From Pseudocercospora fijiensis CIRAD86 (lineage: Eukaryota > Ascomycota > Dothideomycetes > Mycosphaerellales > Mycosphaerellaceae): 64,000 bases of DNA. The stretch's first letter is position 1. Every line of letters begins with the position of its first letter. The stretch is taken from the NCBI RefSeq assembly GCF_000340215.1, contig NW_006921542.1, forward strand, positions 431,610-495,609. The letters are read 5' to 3'. Below, piece after piece: positions 44,120 through 55,000 of the stretch. A program made the position numbers and the translations under genes. Below the pieces are notes generated by a model. The model was not told where the DNA came from, did not search any database, and saw only the letters and a list, made by a program, of their open reading frames with translations.

Positions 44120-45631
44120 ATGGATAACAAGACACGAGCTGAGCACTACTGCCGCATCTTTGGGTTGAATGACAACCGCAACTGTTTCAGCCTGCCTGTC
44201 AAAGTCTATCGCAAGGCGAGCGAGCCAACCTGTAGCAGGCTGCAGAGCACACACAACACTGGTAACTCTTCCGAGCATTGATTGTTCGTGCACACTCTAG
44301 ACCTTGGCTAACTGTTCCCAGATCGTCCGGGCTGGAAGGTCGTGGTGCGCCACTGCGACAGCATTCATCGTGCTGTCTGTAGTGGAAATGAGAACGAAGT
44401 CAAGAAACAGATTCGTGACCTTGGCAGGATTGTGGCATGCGGCATTCACAAGAAGAGATTCGAACAAAAGCAGAAGGAATTTGATCACCACATTGAATCA
44501 ATCGTGATCCCCGACCTTCTGGCGTTCGAGAATTCCAACATGCCAAATGGTCGTTCCGCTGCGACCAACCAGCAGCCAGACACAGCACCCTCGGCGCCTC
44601 CATCACTTGCGATGGCCAGCTTGCAGTCGATGGCCGGAGCGAACGTGCAGCCTTTCCGACCAGTGCCATTGACACCAGTCGTCCCGGAGTGGCAGGCAAT
44701 GGGAGGAGGCAATTACGGAATGCTTGCCAATCAAGCTCACGGCTTCAGACACTACGGCAGTTATGGCGACGCATCCGCAAGCTACGGTGGCATGGAAGTT
44801 CCTGTGCAACCTGATCCATTGTCGTCAATGCCTACGAGAATCTCGACCTCATCTTCCAACACCGCTCTGCAGGCTTTCCCTCCAGCATGGCATCCGACGT
44901 CGACCAGTGGCTCAAGCTCATCATCAACCTGGAACGCCCAACGTTTCCCGTCCTTCATGCCAGAGCTCCGAGCCCCGTCCTTCGTCGCGCCTACAAACAT
45001 CTCAGGCTCAGGCTCCGTATCACACCTCACTGCGCAGCCTGTCTACCCATGGCTTGACACTGATCTCCTCGCATCCACGCCCTCTGGCGGTCCACGAGTG
45101 AACGGCAACCTCAACGTCGCCAATCACAACATCGCCAATCACAACATCGCCAATCACAACATCGCCCATCACAACATCGCCAATCACGATATCGCCATCC
45201 ACGACGTCGCGAATCAGAACATCGCCATCCACGACGTCGCGAATCAGAACATCGCCAATCACAACATCGCCAATCACAACATCACCAATCACGAAATTGC
45301 CAACCACGACGTCGCCAATCACGACATCGCCCATCAGAACGTCGCCCATTACAACATCGCCCATTACGACATTGCCAATCACAATCCGAGTGCATGCCTC
45401 CCTCCGCAGCCTGTGCAGCCATGGCTCGGCACTGATCTCCTCGCATCCACATCCTATGGCAGTCCACAAGTCAATGGCAACATCAACATCGTTAACGACA
45501 AATCTACCCTGGGTATGAGTACCACCAGCATTGATCAAGGCATGTTCGCTCCTGATCCAACTCCGACTGAGCCAATGCAGACGCCTGGTACCAAGAACAT
45601 CGTCACTGAACTCACCAACGACGTTGAGTGA
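44120..45631 (+). CDS. Two-exon gene with ANHNI pentapeptide repeats, unknown function
   Basis: Exon 1 44120-44261, intron 44262-44321 (60 bp; GTAACT...GGCTAAC...CCCAG), exon 2 44322-45631. The exons join in phase to 483 residues and begin MDNKTRAEHYCRIFGL. Without the intron the ATG frame ends at 44280, so I chose the spliced model. Residues 1-110 are charged and probably folded (KKQIRDLGRIVACGIHKKRF). Residues 120-310 are low-complexity, rich in Pro/Ser/Ala/Gln. Residues 314-403 are about eighteen pentapeptides of type A-N-H-N-I. A 27-residue segment ending VNGNLN precedes the array and a related one ending VNGNIN follows it. There is no signal peptide and no membrane segment. This is not a canonical A(D/N)Lxx pentapeptide protein, because His takes the place of the central Leu/Phe. 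It may be an orphan or lineage-specific gene. Confidence 0.7.
45035..45487 (+). repeat. 15-bp coding minisatellite bracketed by an 80-bp direct repeat
   Basis: At 45119-45388, about eighteen units of 15 bp (gccaatcacaacatc and variants) encode the pentapeptides. They are bracketed by two related segments of about 80 bp (45035-45114 and 45412-45487), both beginning cagcctgt and containing actgatctcctcgcatccac. One unit pair (gccatccacgacgtc, gcgaatcagaacatc) is itself duplicated at 45194-45253. Units are not RIP-mutated. Confidence 0.92.
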
Positions 45632-46210
45632 TACACTCGAGACGCAGATCTGGGCATCTGTCACGCACCGACACCGAAGAATTCCACGAGTGAGGCAGTA
45701 ACACTGGCGGCACATCCCAATCCACGGCGAGCAAATGGTGGACGTCAGTAACGTCGATGCCAACTCGTCGGGCTGGTTCATTGAGCATTTTCTGGAGCGC
45801 ATAGGCATGGAGTCGGGAGGAAAAAAGGAAAAGGAACGTCACAACTTGTACCGATAAAAATCTTCCCACAAGATAGCATGCACAAAAGCCCTATACGAAA
45901 CCAGGATGGAAAGCCCTGTTGTGTTTTCTTCTCGTCAAGATAATTCATGCCACCCGCCGGAGACGGACTGAGGGAATAAGTCGCGCGACGATAGAGTCCT
46001 TGGGCTTGAAGACAGGATGAGTATCGGCGTTTTCTATAGTCAACGTGAGTGCGGACGCTGGAGACTCGCGGCCGGTGCTTTTGATTCACGTATCTCTCAC
46101 TCGTCGACCTGCTTAAAAGCTTCAGTGCGACATCTGCCGTGGTCGGCGAACCTTTGCTGCTCGGCGCCAATAAAGTCGCGGCGATGGTACTTTCGCTTTA
46201 CAATACCGCA
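45632..46210. other. Downstream part of the GC island, no gene
   Basis: Contains the presumed 3' UTR of the repeat gene. An AATAAA at about 46169 lies 540 bp after the stop and is probably too far to be its signal. Open frames on both strands here (for example 45778-46170 minus) look non-coding. The RIP texture resumes at about 46.2 kb. Confidence 0.5.
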
Positions 46211-46550
46211 AGTCCTAGCTTGCTACACTATTATATTACGCAGCCGATATATGCAAAAATCAATACTTATAAAATAGGATTGCATCTTTAGAATATTCCT
46301 TAGTTACTACGATTAAGCCTATACCTTCCTTGCTCTTATACGGGTTATAGATACGTAAGGCTCGGCTTTTACCTCTAATCCTAAGGTACGCCTATAAAGT
46401 ACGACTCCCCTTAGAAGTCTTCCCTACCTACCCTATAGCCCCGCCTATCGCATACCTCGATTTAACTTTCTCTAAATTCGACTCTCTATCTTTAAATAAC
46501 TATAACAATAGATATAGATAAGCAAAATAAGCGTACGATAGCTAATTTAA
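46211..46550. other. RIP-mutated flank before the pogo element
   Basis: AT-rich, with no coding signal. It probably includes the 5' end of the pogo/Fot1 element, but no terminal repeat could be paired. Confidence 0.4.
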
Positions 46551-48310
46551 AAGAGTAGAAGAAGCCGAGTATTTCTACTACTATACGGAAATATTCTATT
46601 AAGCGTACGAAGTTTTAAGCAAGCTATAGAATAGCAAAGCTAGAACTAAGAAGTAGTAGTACGAAGAATAGTAATTACTTACTTCCTAATAAGAACAAAT
46701 ACTATATAACTATATTAATCTTCTTATAGAGATAGCCCTCCCTTCTACCGCCGTAATAATACGCTATTTCGCCTACGAGATCTATAGAAATATACCTAGA
46801 AAGAACTAGCCTACTCGCTTTAAATACCGCTAGAGGGATTACCTAGACTTAGGATATATTAGTAACTTAGATAAGGCTCGTAAGAAGGCGGATAGCTATT
46901 TCTCCTATACTTAGTACCTCTAGAAGTTATAAGCGGCTATTAAGAAGTATTAAATTAAGCCTAATAATATTACAGATATAGATAAGAAGGGCTTTATAAT
47001 TAGGGTCTTAAGTAAGGTATTAAGATACTTCTTAAAGAACGTAGTTAAGAGTAGACAACTTATAGGGCACCTATAGACTAGTAATAGAGAGTATATAACG
47101 TATATTATAACTATTTATACCTACCTTACTACCCTTCCGCCTATACTAATCTATAAGGCTTACCCTAGCAATCTTTAAGATACTTAGGTAGAAGATATAG
47201 ACCTAGATAAGTATATAGCCTTCTTTATAACCTCTCTAACTAGGTAGACCTTAGCTAAACTCGGCTTTAAATAGTTAACTAAAGTCTACAATCGCTATAC
47301 TAAGAAGAACGCTCGTAATAGTCGCGATTAGAGGCTTCTTATAGTTAATAGATACGGCTCTTATCTAACTATAAAGTTTATTAACTAGGCTCTCAAACGG
47401 AAGATATTAGTAGGTGTTTATCTATCTTACTTAACTTATCGGTTATAGCTACTAGATATATCTATATTCGTACCTCTTACCTCGTAGTATTCTATTGCTT
47501 TAAACGCCTATCTTTATAGGTTATAAGCTATAGAAGGCATTACTAAGAGAGACTTCTTTATACTATTCTAGCAAGCTTAGACACTAGCATTAATACCTTA
47601 TAATATAGACTCTACGTTCTCGAAGATAGGTATTAATCTATTCGACCTATAAGTTATTCTATCTAAGCTACTACTACCGAAGCTATATAACGGTTTAAAT
47701 AAGTCCGTTAGGCCTTTTATAGCTTCTAGACCCTATATAAGTAGCTTACTTACTATATAAGATTAGCGGAAGATTAGTACGTTAATCCGTATTAAGGTAA
47801 GGTATAAGAATACTAATAAGGTACTAAACCTACGTAGTAAAGTTAGCGCCTTAGCGGCTAAGAATTCATTGCTTATTGCTTAGGTTAACAGTCTAAGATA
47901 GTTACTATATAATAAGCAGAAGCGCTATAAACGAGGTAAGAAGCTTTTTAAATAAGTAAGGGTAGAAGACGGCTCTACTTCTACTTTCTATAGTCCTTCT
48001 AAGCTATAGAGGGCTCGAGAGATATAGCAAGAGAGGGATTAAGTAAAGGAGTTAGAAGCGGCTCGCAAATAAGACGAGAAGTTATAGAAGATACTCGAGC
48101 AGCAATACGTAATATATATTAAGCAACTGTAAGCGGTATAGAGGCAACTAGAAGCTAAAGAAAAGAAGGCTAGGCTTGCTAAGGAAGTATATAAGAAGGA
48201 GATAAAGAAGGTAAATAATTAGGCTATAAGACAGCTTAATAATAACCTATAGGAGAGTATTAAGAAGTCTAAGAACCCTCTCCGGCGTAATGTCTTCTAA
48301 TAACCGCCTA
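46550..48310 (+). pseudogene. pogo/Fot1-type transposase, RIP-mutated
   Basis: A DDE transposase of the pogo/Fot1 group common in ascomycetes. Readable landmarks in order: LNNKQEQILYNYI (about 46676-46715, the start of the CENP-B-type HTH), IRYFAYEIYR, IDKKGF with the first Asp (about 46981-46998), YIAFFITSLTR-type block (about 47214), SRDWRLLIVN with an Asn in place of the second Asp (about 47325-47352), LTYRLQLLDISIF-type block with the third Asp (about 47434-47470), and a C-terminal Glu/Lys/Gln-rich coiled-coil (about 48000-48290). All stops are of Gln/Trp type. The order and spacing match Fot1-like proteins of about 550 residues. Confidence 0.85.
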
Positions 48311-48650
48311 AGTAAGACATAGTACTTACCTTAACTAAGAAAGCTAGTAGTTTAGCTTCTAGTAGGGCTTTACGTAGTACGTAGCTGCTACTACGGTATA
48401 GAATAGAATTTCTATATTAGATTAAAGAGCGCATTTAGCGCTTTTATATATACTAATAATAACTACAATATGTCTAGTATTGCGTAAATACGACCGTATT
48501 AAAGATATAGTACTAAATAGTATACGGCTATATAGTAGGCGGGAGTTTACGGCAGGTATAGAAGACTTCTATAGCCTTACCTTCGCGCTTCTATACTTCG
48601 AAAACAGACGCCCCTCGGATACTTCCTTTACTAGCATCTCGTCTAGGAGC
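48311..48650. other. 3' flank of the pogo element
   Basis: A short further coding-like stretch (to about 48440) may be the end of the transposase. The open frame at 48480-48662 has no recognisable content and is probably chance. Confidence 0.4.
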
Positions 48651-50120
48651 TCCTACTTATAGAGATACGCTTCGAAGGCTCTTTCTTCCTCTATATTAAG
48701 AACTTACTAAATATCTCCTTATAATATCTAAGAGAATACTAAGAAAGCCGGATAGCCGCTTATAAATAGCTTACCGAGCGAAGAATTATATTATCTAGAA
48801 GTATACTAACGCCGCTTAGAAGATATAATATAAATAGCCTACTAATCTAAGAACTCCTCTTACTTATAGAGATATTCTTCGAAAACTAGCTCTTTCTTTA
48901 GAAGCTTACGGACTCTAAAGACTAATCTAATACCTTTCTATAATATCTAGAATTATACTAACGGCGCTAGATCGCCGCTTATAGCGTATAATATAAATAG
49001 CTTACGAAGCTAAGAATTGCTCTTACTCTTAGAGATATTCCTTAGAGCTTCTTCCTTTCTATCGTAGCTTTTCTAATTCTAGAATTTACTAAATACCTCC
49101 TTACGATACCTAGAAGCTAACCGACGGCTATAGTATATAATATTATTAATTATCTTACTAAGGTAAGAAACGCGCCTACCTTTAACGCTATACTTCCTAA
49201 GTACTAGCTTACTAAGATCGGAATTACCGCCTATTATATATAGTATAAACGGCTTATCGCTATTACGATATAAATAGCTTATAGCCCTAGATTACCGATA
49301 ATTATATATAAAATAAATAGCTTACTATATTAGGAAGGCCTAGTTATCGTATACTATATAAATAGCTTATAGCGCTAGATTGCCGCGTATAAATAGCTTA
49401 CTAAACTAAGAGTTATAATACTAGGAAGCGTACTAAGGGTAATAGATCGCCGCCTATTATATATAATATAAACTCGCTAATAAGTTTAAAGTCGCCGCGT
49501 ATCGTATACAATATAACTAGCTTAACGAGGGAAGAATCGCGTCTAGCTATACTACTAAGTAGCCTCTAGTATCTTAATAGCCTCCGCTATCGTATATAAT
49601 ATAGACGATTTACTAGCCTAAGAATTACAATATCTAGTAGTATAGTAACTGCTATAGTATATAATATAAAAAGCTTACTAAGCTAACATTATAATGCCCC
49701 GAACTATACTAACGGCTAGAGTATACAAAAGGAATAAGCTTACTAATATAAAAATTATACCTAACGATAGAACTAAGATAGCCTATAGATATACCGATAG
49801 CGGCTACTATTATATATAATATAGATATCTTATAGCCTAAAGGAGTATAATATCTAGAAGCATACTTACGGCGCTAGTTTATAGCTTATAAATAGCCTAC
49901 TAAGGCAAGACTTACAATATCCGGAAGTATACTAATAGCTATCGTACTCGATATAAATAGCTAAATAAGTCGGGAATAACAATATCTAGAGGCATGCCTA
50001 CGTCGCTAGATTACTGCTTATAAACATTTTACTAGGCAGAGAATTATAATATCTAGAAGTATATAGGCGGTAGCGTAGGATCGCCGCTTATCGTATAAAA
50101 TATAAAAACGTTAAAATAGC
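48650..50120. repeat. Degenerate tandem array with (ataatataaatagcttactaa) core
   Basis: About fifteen to twenty irregular units, spaced roughly 60-150 bp, each with a variant of ataatataaatagcttac and often tatctagaagtatactaac and gatcgccgctta. Clear cores lie near 48760, 48826, 48990, 49271, 49310, 49358, 49390, 49660, 49895 and 49975. Most units show RIP-type transitions. No protein is recognised. It could be an old satellite, or a decayed repetitive coding sequence. Confidence 0.7.
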
Positions 50121-51574
50121 GCTAGGCCTCGGGGAATTGCTACCGCTTACTTAAAGATTCAAGCTAATAGCCTTAAAGAGTAATACTTTATAATATAGGG
50201 TATTAATCTTATAAGGTAGCGCTATTAGAATACTAATGCCGTTAAGTATATATATACTGCACTTATTAGAGAAAAACAGTAGTACTAGCTTAGCTTAAGG
50301 CTTACGATATAGAGCTTAAGAATGCCTGCCTTATTTATAGAGACTAGGCAAGCTAAGTTAGAAATATCTTTTATACTAATATAGAAGAGTATTAATATCG
50401 ATCTATTATAGACGGATCTACTATAGATATAGGGTAATTCTACGAAATACTACTATCGATTATTGCTAATATTTATAAGATCTCGTCCTAAATCTAGCGG
50501 CTAATAATTTAGAATCCGTCTCTTAAGGCCTATAACGCTATATCTCCTATTAATCTTACTATAATAGCGGTATACGATAAATGCTTAGATTTAATACTAA
50601 GAAACCTAGCGATAGTATATCTATAAGAGATATACTTCCTTAGTAGAGGCCTGTAAATGTCTTCTTTGCTCGATATAAGTAGAGGCGCCTAATATTGTAT
50701 AGGCTAACTTACGGCCTATAGCGACGGTTAATTATAATCTTATATAACAGCTATACGCTAGGTACTATACTTATTTTAAGGACGAATCTAGAGGTTTAAA
50801 AATTAAAATCTAAATGCCTAAGACCGTAGTAGACGCCGAATTTCGCTTTAGATACCGAGATCGAAGGGCAAATATCGTCTCGCTATTTAGGTAAGGTTAC
50901 GCTTAGTGTTACGTTCGAGTCCTACTAGGTTATTAGTTAAGTATAAAGTATATAGCGTATAAAGGAAGATGGCTAGGGAGTAACTAAGTAGAAACAAGTT
51001 AAGAAGAAAGTTCTAGTGCGCTAATAGAATAGTGAAAGGTAGGCTTCGGCTAGCTAAAAATGTTAATCTCCGAGGATAGTATAGGTACCCTTATCTACGC
51101 TAAACTTGCCGAGTTTATCTTGCGAAGGGTCGTAATCGTCGATTTCTATAGCTACGGGATATTACGCTAATATATAGGGATTTTACCTAAGCTACCGATC
51201 TAGGCTTAGAATTCTTTAGGTAGACTAAGTCTATAATTTACAAATTAGTGCCTAATAATAGTAGTAAATTATACTAGAGCTCCTAATGTCGATATAATCT
51301 TTATATATCTAGGGGTTTCGGTAGATACCTAAAGCAAATATTAGGCTTAATATGCCTCTTATACTCGGTATTTATCTAGTTATAGGCATAGAAGCGCGCC
51401 TTCTACTTTGTAATAAGTAGATTAGAATGTGCGAGTATAGTACGGTTAATCTTCTATACTAATTAAGAATCGATAAGGTCCTTTATGCTAGGAAGGTATT
51501 AAATATATAGTATAGAAGCGGCTAGCTAGGTAGACAACTAAACGATAGCTATAAGGGAGAGTATTATACTGTTA
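50121..51574. other. RIP-mutated block, nothing recognised
   Basis: Left flank of gypsy 2 and once continuous with 61035 onward. I see weak plus-strand frames with stops at Gln/Trp positions (about 50160-50420) but no domain. Confidence 0.4.
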
Positions 51575-51579
51575 GAAAC

Positions 51580-51707
51580 AGTGGAAGTGTGATGGCAACT
51601 GTGTATTCGATAGGTACGTAGAGAGGTAGAAGTTCTAAGTACGGAAGAGGGCTCTCGTAGTATACTAAGTCCGCTTTGTCGATGCCTTAGGCTCTAACTC
51701 TCTAACT
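51580..51707 (-). repeat. 3' LTR of gypsy 2
   Basis: A 128-bp LTR beginning agtggaagtgtgatggcaac on the plus strand. Its partner at 60902 reads agtagaagtgtaatagcaac, so this copy keeps the unmutated G at three sites. Confidence 0.93.
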
Positions 51708-52099
51708 ACTCCCTTATCTACAAGTCGCAGAGCCTACGATACAGTATCGCTATTGCCTTGTCTAATATTCCATCTACTACAATAGTGGATTATATAAAAG
51801 AAGTGTACCTATACGCTAATTAGTCCCTAGGGTATTATACAAATTAGTCTCTTACGTCGGTAACACGCCGGTTACTATATCCAATCTATACTTCTATCTA
51901 TAACTCTAATCTAACCTACGTATCTATGCCCTTGTAACAATGCTTAGTAGGCGAGTGCAAGCGATAGGCTACGGGGCGTATAATGCTATACGTTAGAAGG
52001 GTCGATCGATGTCGATAATAGGTAACTATTGCGGAGGTCTCGGAGGTATCGATCGATTATTAATCACTAAGCGCTATTGCGCAAGTTAAATCGGTAATA

Positions 52100-55000
52100 T
52101 GCTTCTACCTTCTTCGTAACCTTCTTTAGGTGCAGTGTGCGCGGCTATAGTAGTCCTTCTAGTATATCGATCTGCTACTTTACTAGGTGTCTACTTCTAG
52201 GCGTAAACTTTTACAAGTGCTTACGATAATAAAGGCCCTATAGTAACTTAGTTCTATCGATAGTCTGCAACTCGAAAGCATTGTCTATATTATCGCTTAA
52301 TTGTTTAATACGGAAGAGGCTAGTCTAGGATAGTTACTAACTCTTTTAACGGATTAACTAATTCTTAAGAAGAACGAGATTACTAGGTCTAAGTAGAGGC
52401 TGTATATTTATTAACCGATAAAGACGTCTAATACGCTTAGCTAATGCTGCCTTGCTACGGCGACGCACCTCCGAGTAAACGCGATGCCGGGTTGTAAGGT
52501 GCTCTAGTATATTAAAGAGGCTAGTGTATAGCACCTTTAGCTGCTAACTCGTAGTAGTAGCGTTAACGTCGATTTCGGGCTCATTGTTAATTAAATTAAC
52601 TATTGCTATATTAGCTTCTTTAACGCCTTCTAATACGTTGATTAATTCCTATCGTCGTACGGAAGGATAGAGATCGGCCTTGTTACTAAGCTCTTCCGGT
52701 CGGAGGCCTAACTTGATCTCCGTAGGTAAATATCCGATGCCCTCGATATGCCTATAATTAGCATGCCTTATTGCCTTAATAGTATTAGTAACCTAGCCGC
52801 TAAGTTGCTTAATCGGGTGTCTATTTAGGTCTATTAGGTAACTATTATTGTTGCGCTTAAGTAATCGACGAATAACTCGGTTTAATATTTCTACGGAGCT
52901 AGTAAGTCGCTTACTTCCTATAGGCCCTAGCATTACGTAGATGCCTCTATCCTATCGAAGGTGTTCTATTACTATTACAAACTTAGTACCGGGGTTATAG
53001 AATGCTACTATAGGGTCCGTAGAAGCGTCGAAGACCTTATCTAGTGCTATATATATAGTCTCTATTTCCTTATCTTCTAATAGCTTTACCTCGCCGAAGC
53101 GTAAGAAGACATCTGCGACTACGAGCAAGTATCGATACGGCTTCTTACTAATTCTAGTACGTTCTAGCGGGAACGGCCCTATTAGATCAATTTCGACAAC
53201 CTTACTAGGATATAGTACGTAGAAGACTTTGTATAGATGTGTCGGGTTTGCTAGTCTCTAGAGTACGTAGTAGAAGCAGCCCTTAACGTATTTGATAATG
53301 TCGCTATATATGCCTAGCTAGAACACTCGGTTAATAAGCTTCTAGTAAACGATACGGTTATTAAAGTAACCTACTTCATCGTATAGTTTCTATAGCAATA
53401 GCACAATCTCGTATAGTAACAAGTAGGGCACTAGGATCCGTCGCCTATTAATTCGATCTATAACAATGTATCTCTACAAGATGCTAGTCGCTATATAGTA
53501 TCGATAGCTAGCGGCAGTAGTCTTAAAGCTCCTATATACGGCCTTAGTCTAGGTCTAAGGGATCTGTTAATATTTGTAGTACCTTACAATGTTACCGTAC
53601 TATTGCTTAGTAAGCGCTAAGTCCTTATCTGATAGCTTCCCCGGTATAACATTCGGTACCTTATAATAAAGGTGTTCGTAGTAAGGGTTATAGTATGTCT
53701 AGCTCGGATCGCCGCTCTTATAGATACAAAGAATCTTATATCCGATCTCTAGGCAATCTAGGATAGGCACCTTTATTGTTGCCTCTTTAGTCGGTTGCTT
53801 AGGTTCACTAAAGGATATCTATAGCAACGGCTCTTCGATAGTAATGTTATTGATCGGTAGTGCTCTTATTTCCTCCTCTTACTCCTTCCTTAATCTGTCC
53901 CTTACCCGTATAAGTGCCTTACCGAGTAGGTTTAGGCCCTAATATTCCCTTATTCTATCGGCCTTATATCCTTTAAACCTAATGCCCTATATTCGATTAG
54001 TTAGTAATGCCTCTACAAGTTTACGATTACTAGTGCCTAGAAGAGATTCTAGTAGCCTAGGGTTTGCTTTAAACTTTAGGTAGTTGCCTTGTTCCGCGAT
54101 AGCCTCTCGGTGTTTATTCTAGATCGCCGGTTGCTATCGTAACCCGTGCACCGTGCGGCTAAGTAGCTTCTATTCAGTAGGGTTGTTAGCGTTTATAATC
54201 TTAGCGGCGGTCTCGAAGTTACGATAAATCTCTGCTTTCCGCATTATTATAAACTGTTTAGTAGTGTTGAATGTGAGGCCCTCGTATTCGATATTGTTAC
54301 TAAGGATATGCTATTAAGAAAGGAAGCTATAAGGCTGTAGTTGCTAGAAATATACAGGTCCTAGTTGTCGATTAATAGCGTTGCCGCAGGTGTCGTATCT
54401 GTCGCCTTTAATGCGAGTATTGCAGGTCCTATAGGTTACGATAACTCGTATATTGTTAGTGTCGACCTCCTCGTACGTAGTATTGTTCTTGCTTGCTAAT
54501 TCGATGCTGCTAAGCATATATTTCTCGTATCTCTCCCCTCTACCGAAAAGTTTATTTAACGTCTCGTTAAAGCCGCCTTTACTATCTTTCTATATCTATA
54601 AGTTATTATTGTTATATACGTCTAACTCCTTCCTTAGTTCGATAGTCTTAGCGTTAAGGTCCTATTTATTATCGTCTTCGAAGATCGTACGAGAGAGCGT
54701 ATCTACTACTACGTTGCGAGGGCCTTCGATATACTCGATACGGATATTGTACTATCGAAGGGTATCTTGCTAGCGTGCGTAGATCCTATCTGCTTAAGCG
54801 TTAATAAAGCTAGTAATAGGCTTATAGTCCGTATAGATAATAGAAGTAATAGGTCCTTAGAATATATAGGTATATTTGCCGATAAAATAAACGATTGACT
54901 TTAGTTCTCGCTTATAGGTACTATAGTTGCGTTCGGTCTTACTAAAGAGATAGGTATCGTATAGGATAGGTACCTATTTGCTAGTTGTCTTGCTATTGTA

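Larger units (their letters stand above)
42930..46210. other. GC-normal island free of RIP
   Basis: Base composition changes within a few tens of bases at both edges: CA, TG and C+G become common, and the TAG/TA-rich texture vanishes. The island carries one credible gene (44120-45631). Nothing else in it looks like a protein: the many overlapping open frames at 43.0-44.2 kb exist because stops are rare in GC-richer DNA. The left 1.1 kb holds degenerate short repeats and the gene's promoter. Single-copy status would explain the lack of RIP. Confidence 0.85.

Noticed and set aside
42999..44168. Many overlapping open frames of 60-230 codons in the left part of the GC island
   Set aside because: They overlap on both strands and in several frames, have no recognisable domain and show Arg/Cys/Thr-rich composition typical of translated non-coding GC-richer DNA.
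45778..46277. Open frames of 130 (minus) and 86 (plus) codons downstream of the island gene
   Set aside because: No domain, no splice or promoter support, and one crosses the island edge into RIP-mutated DNA.
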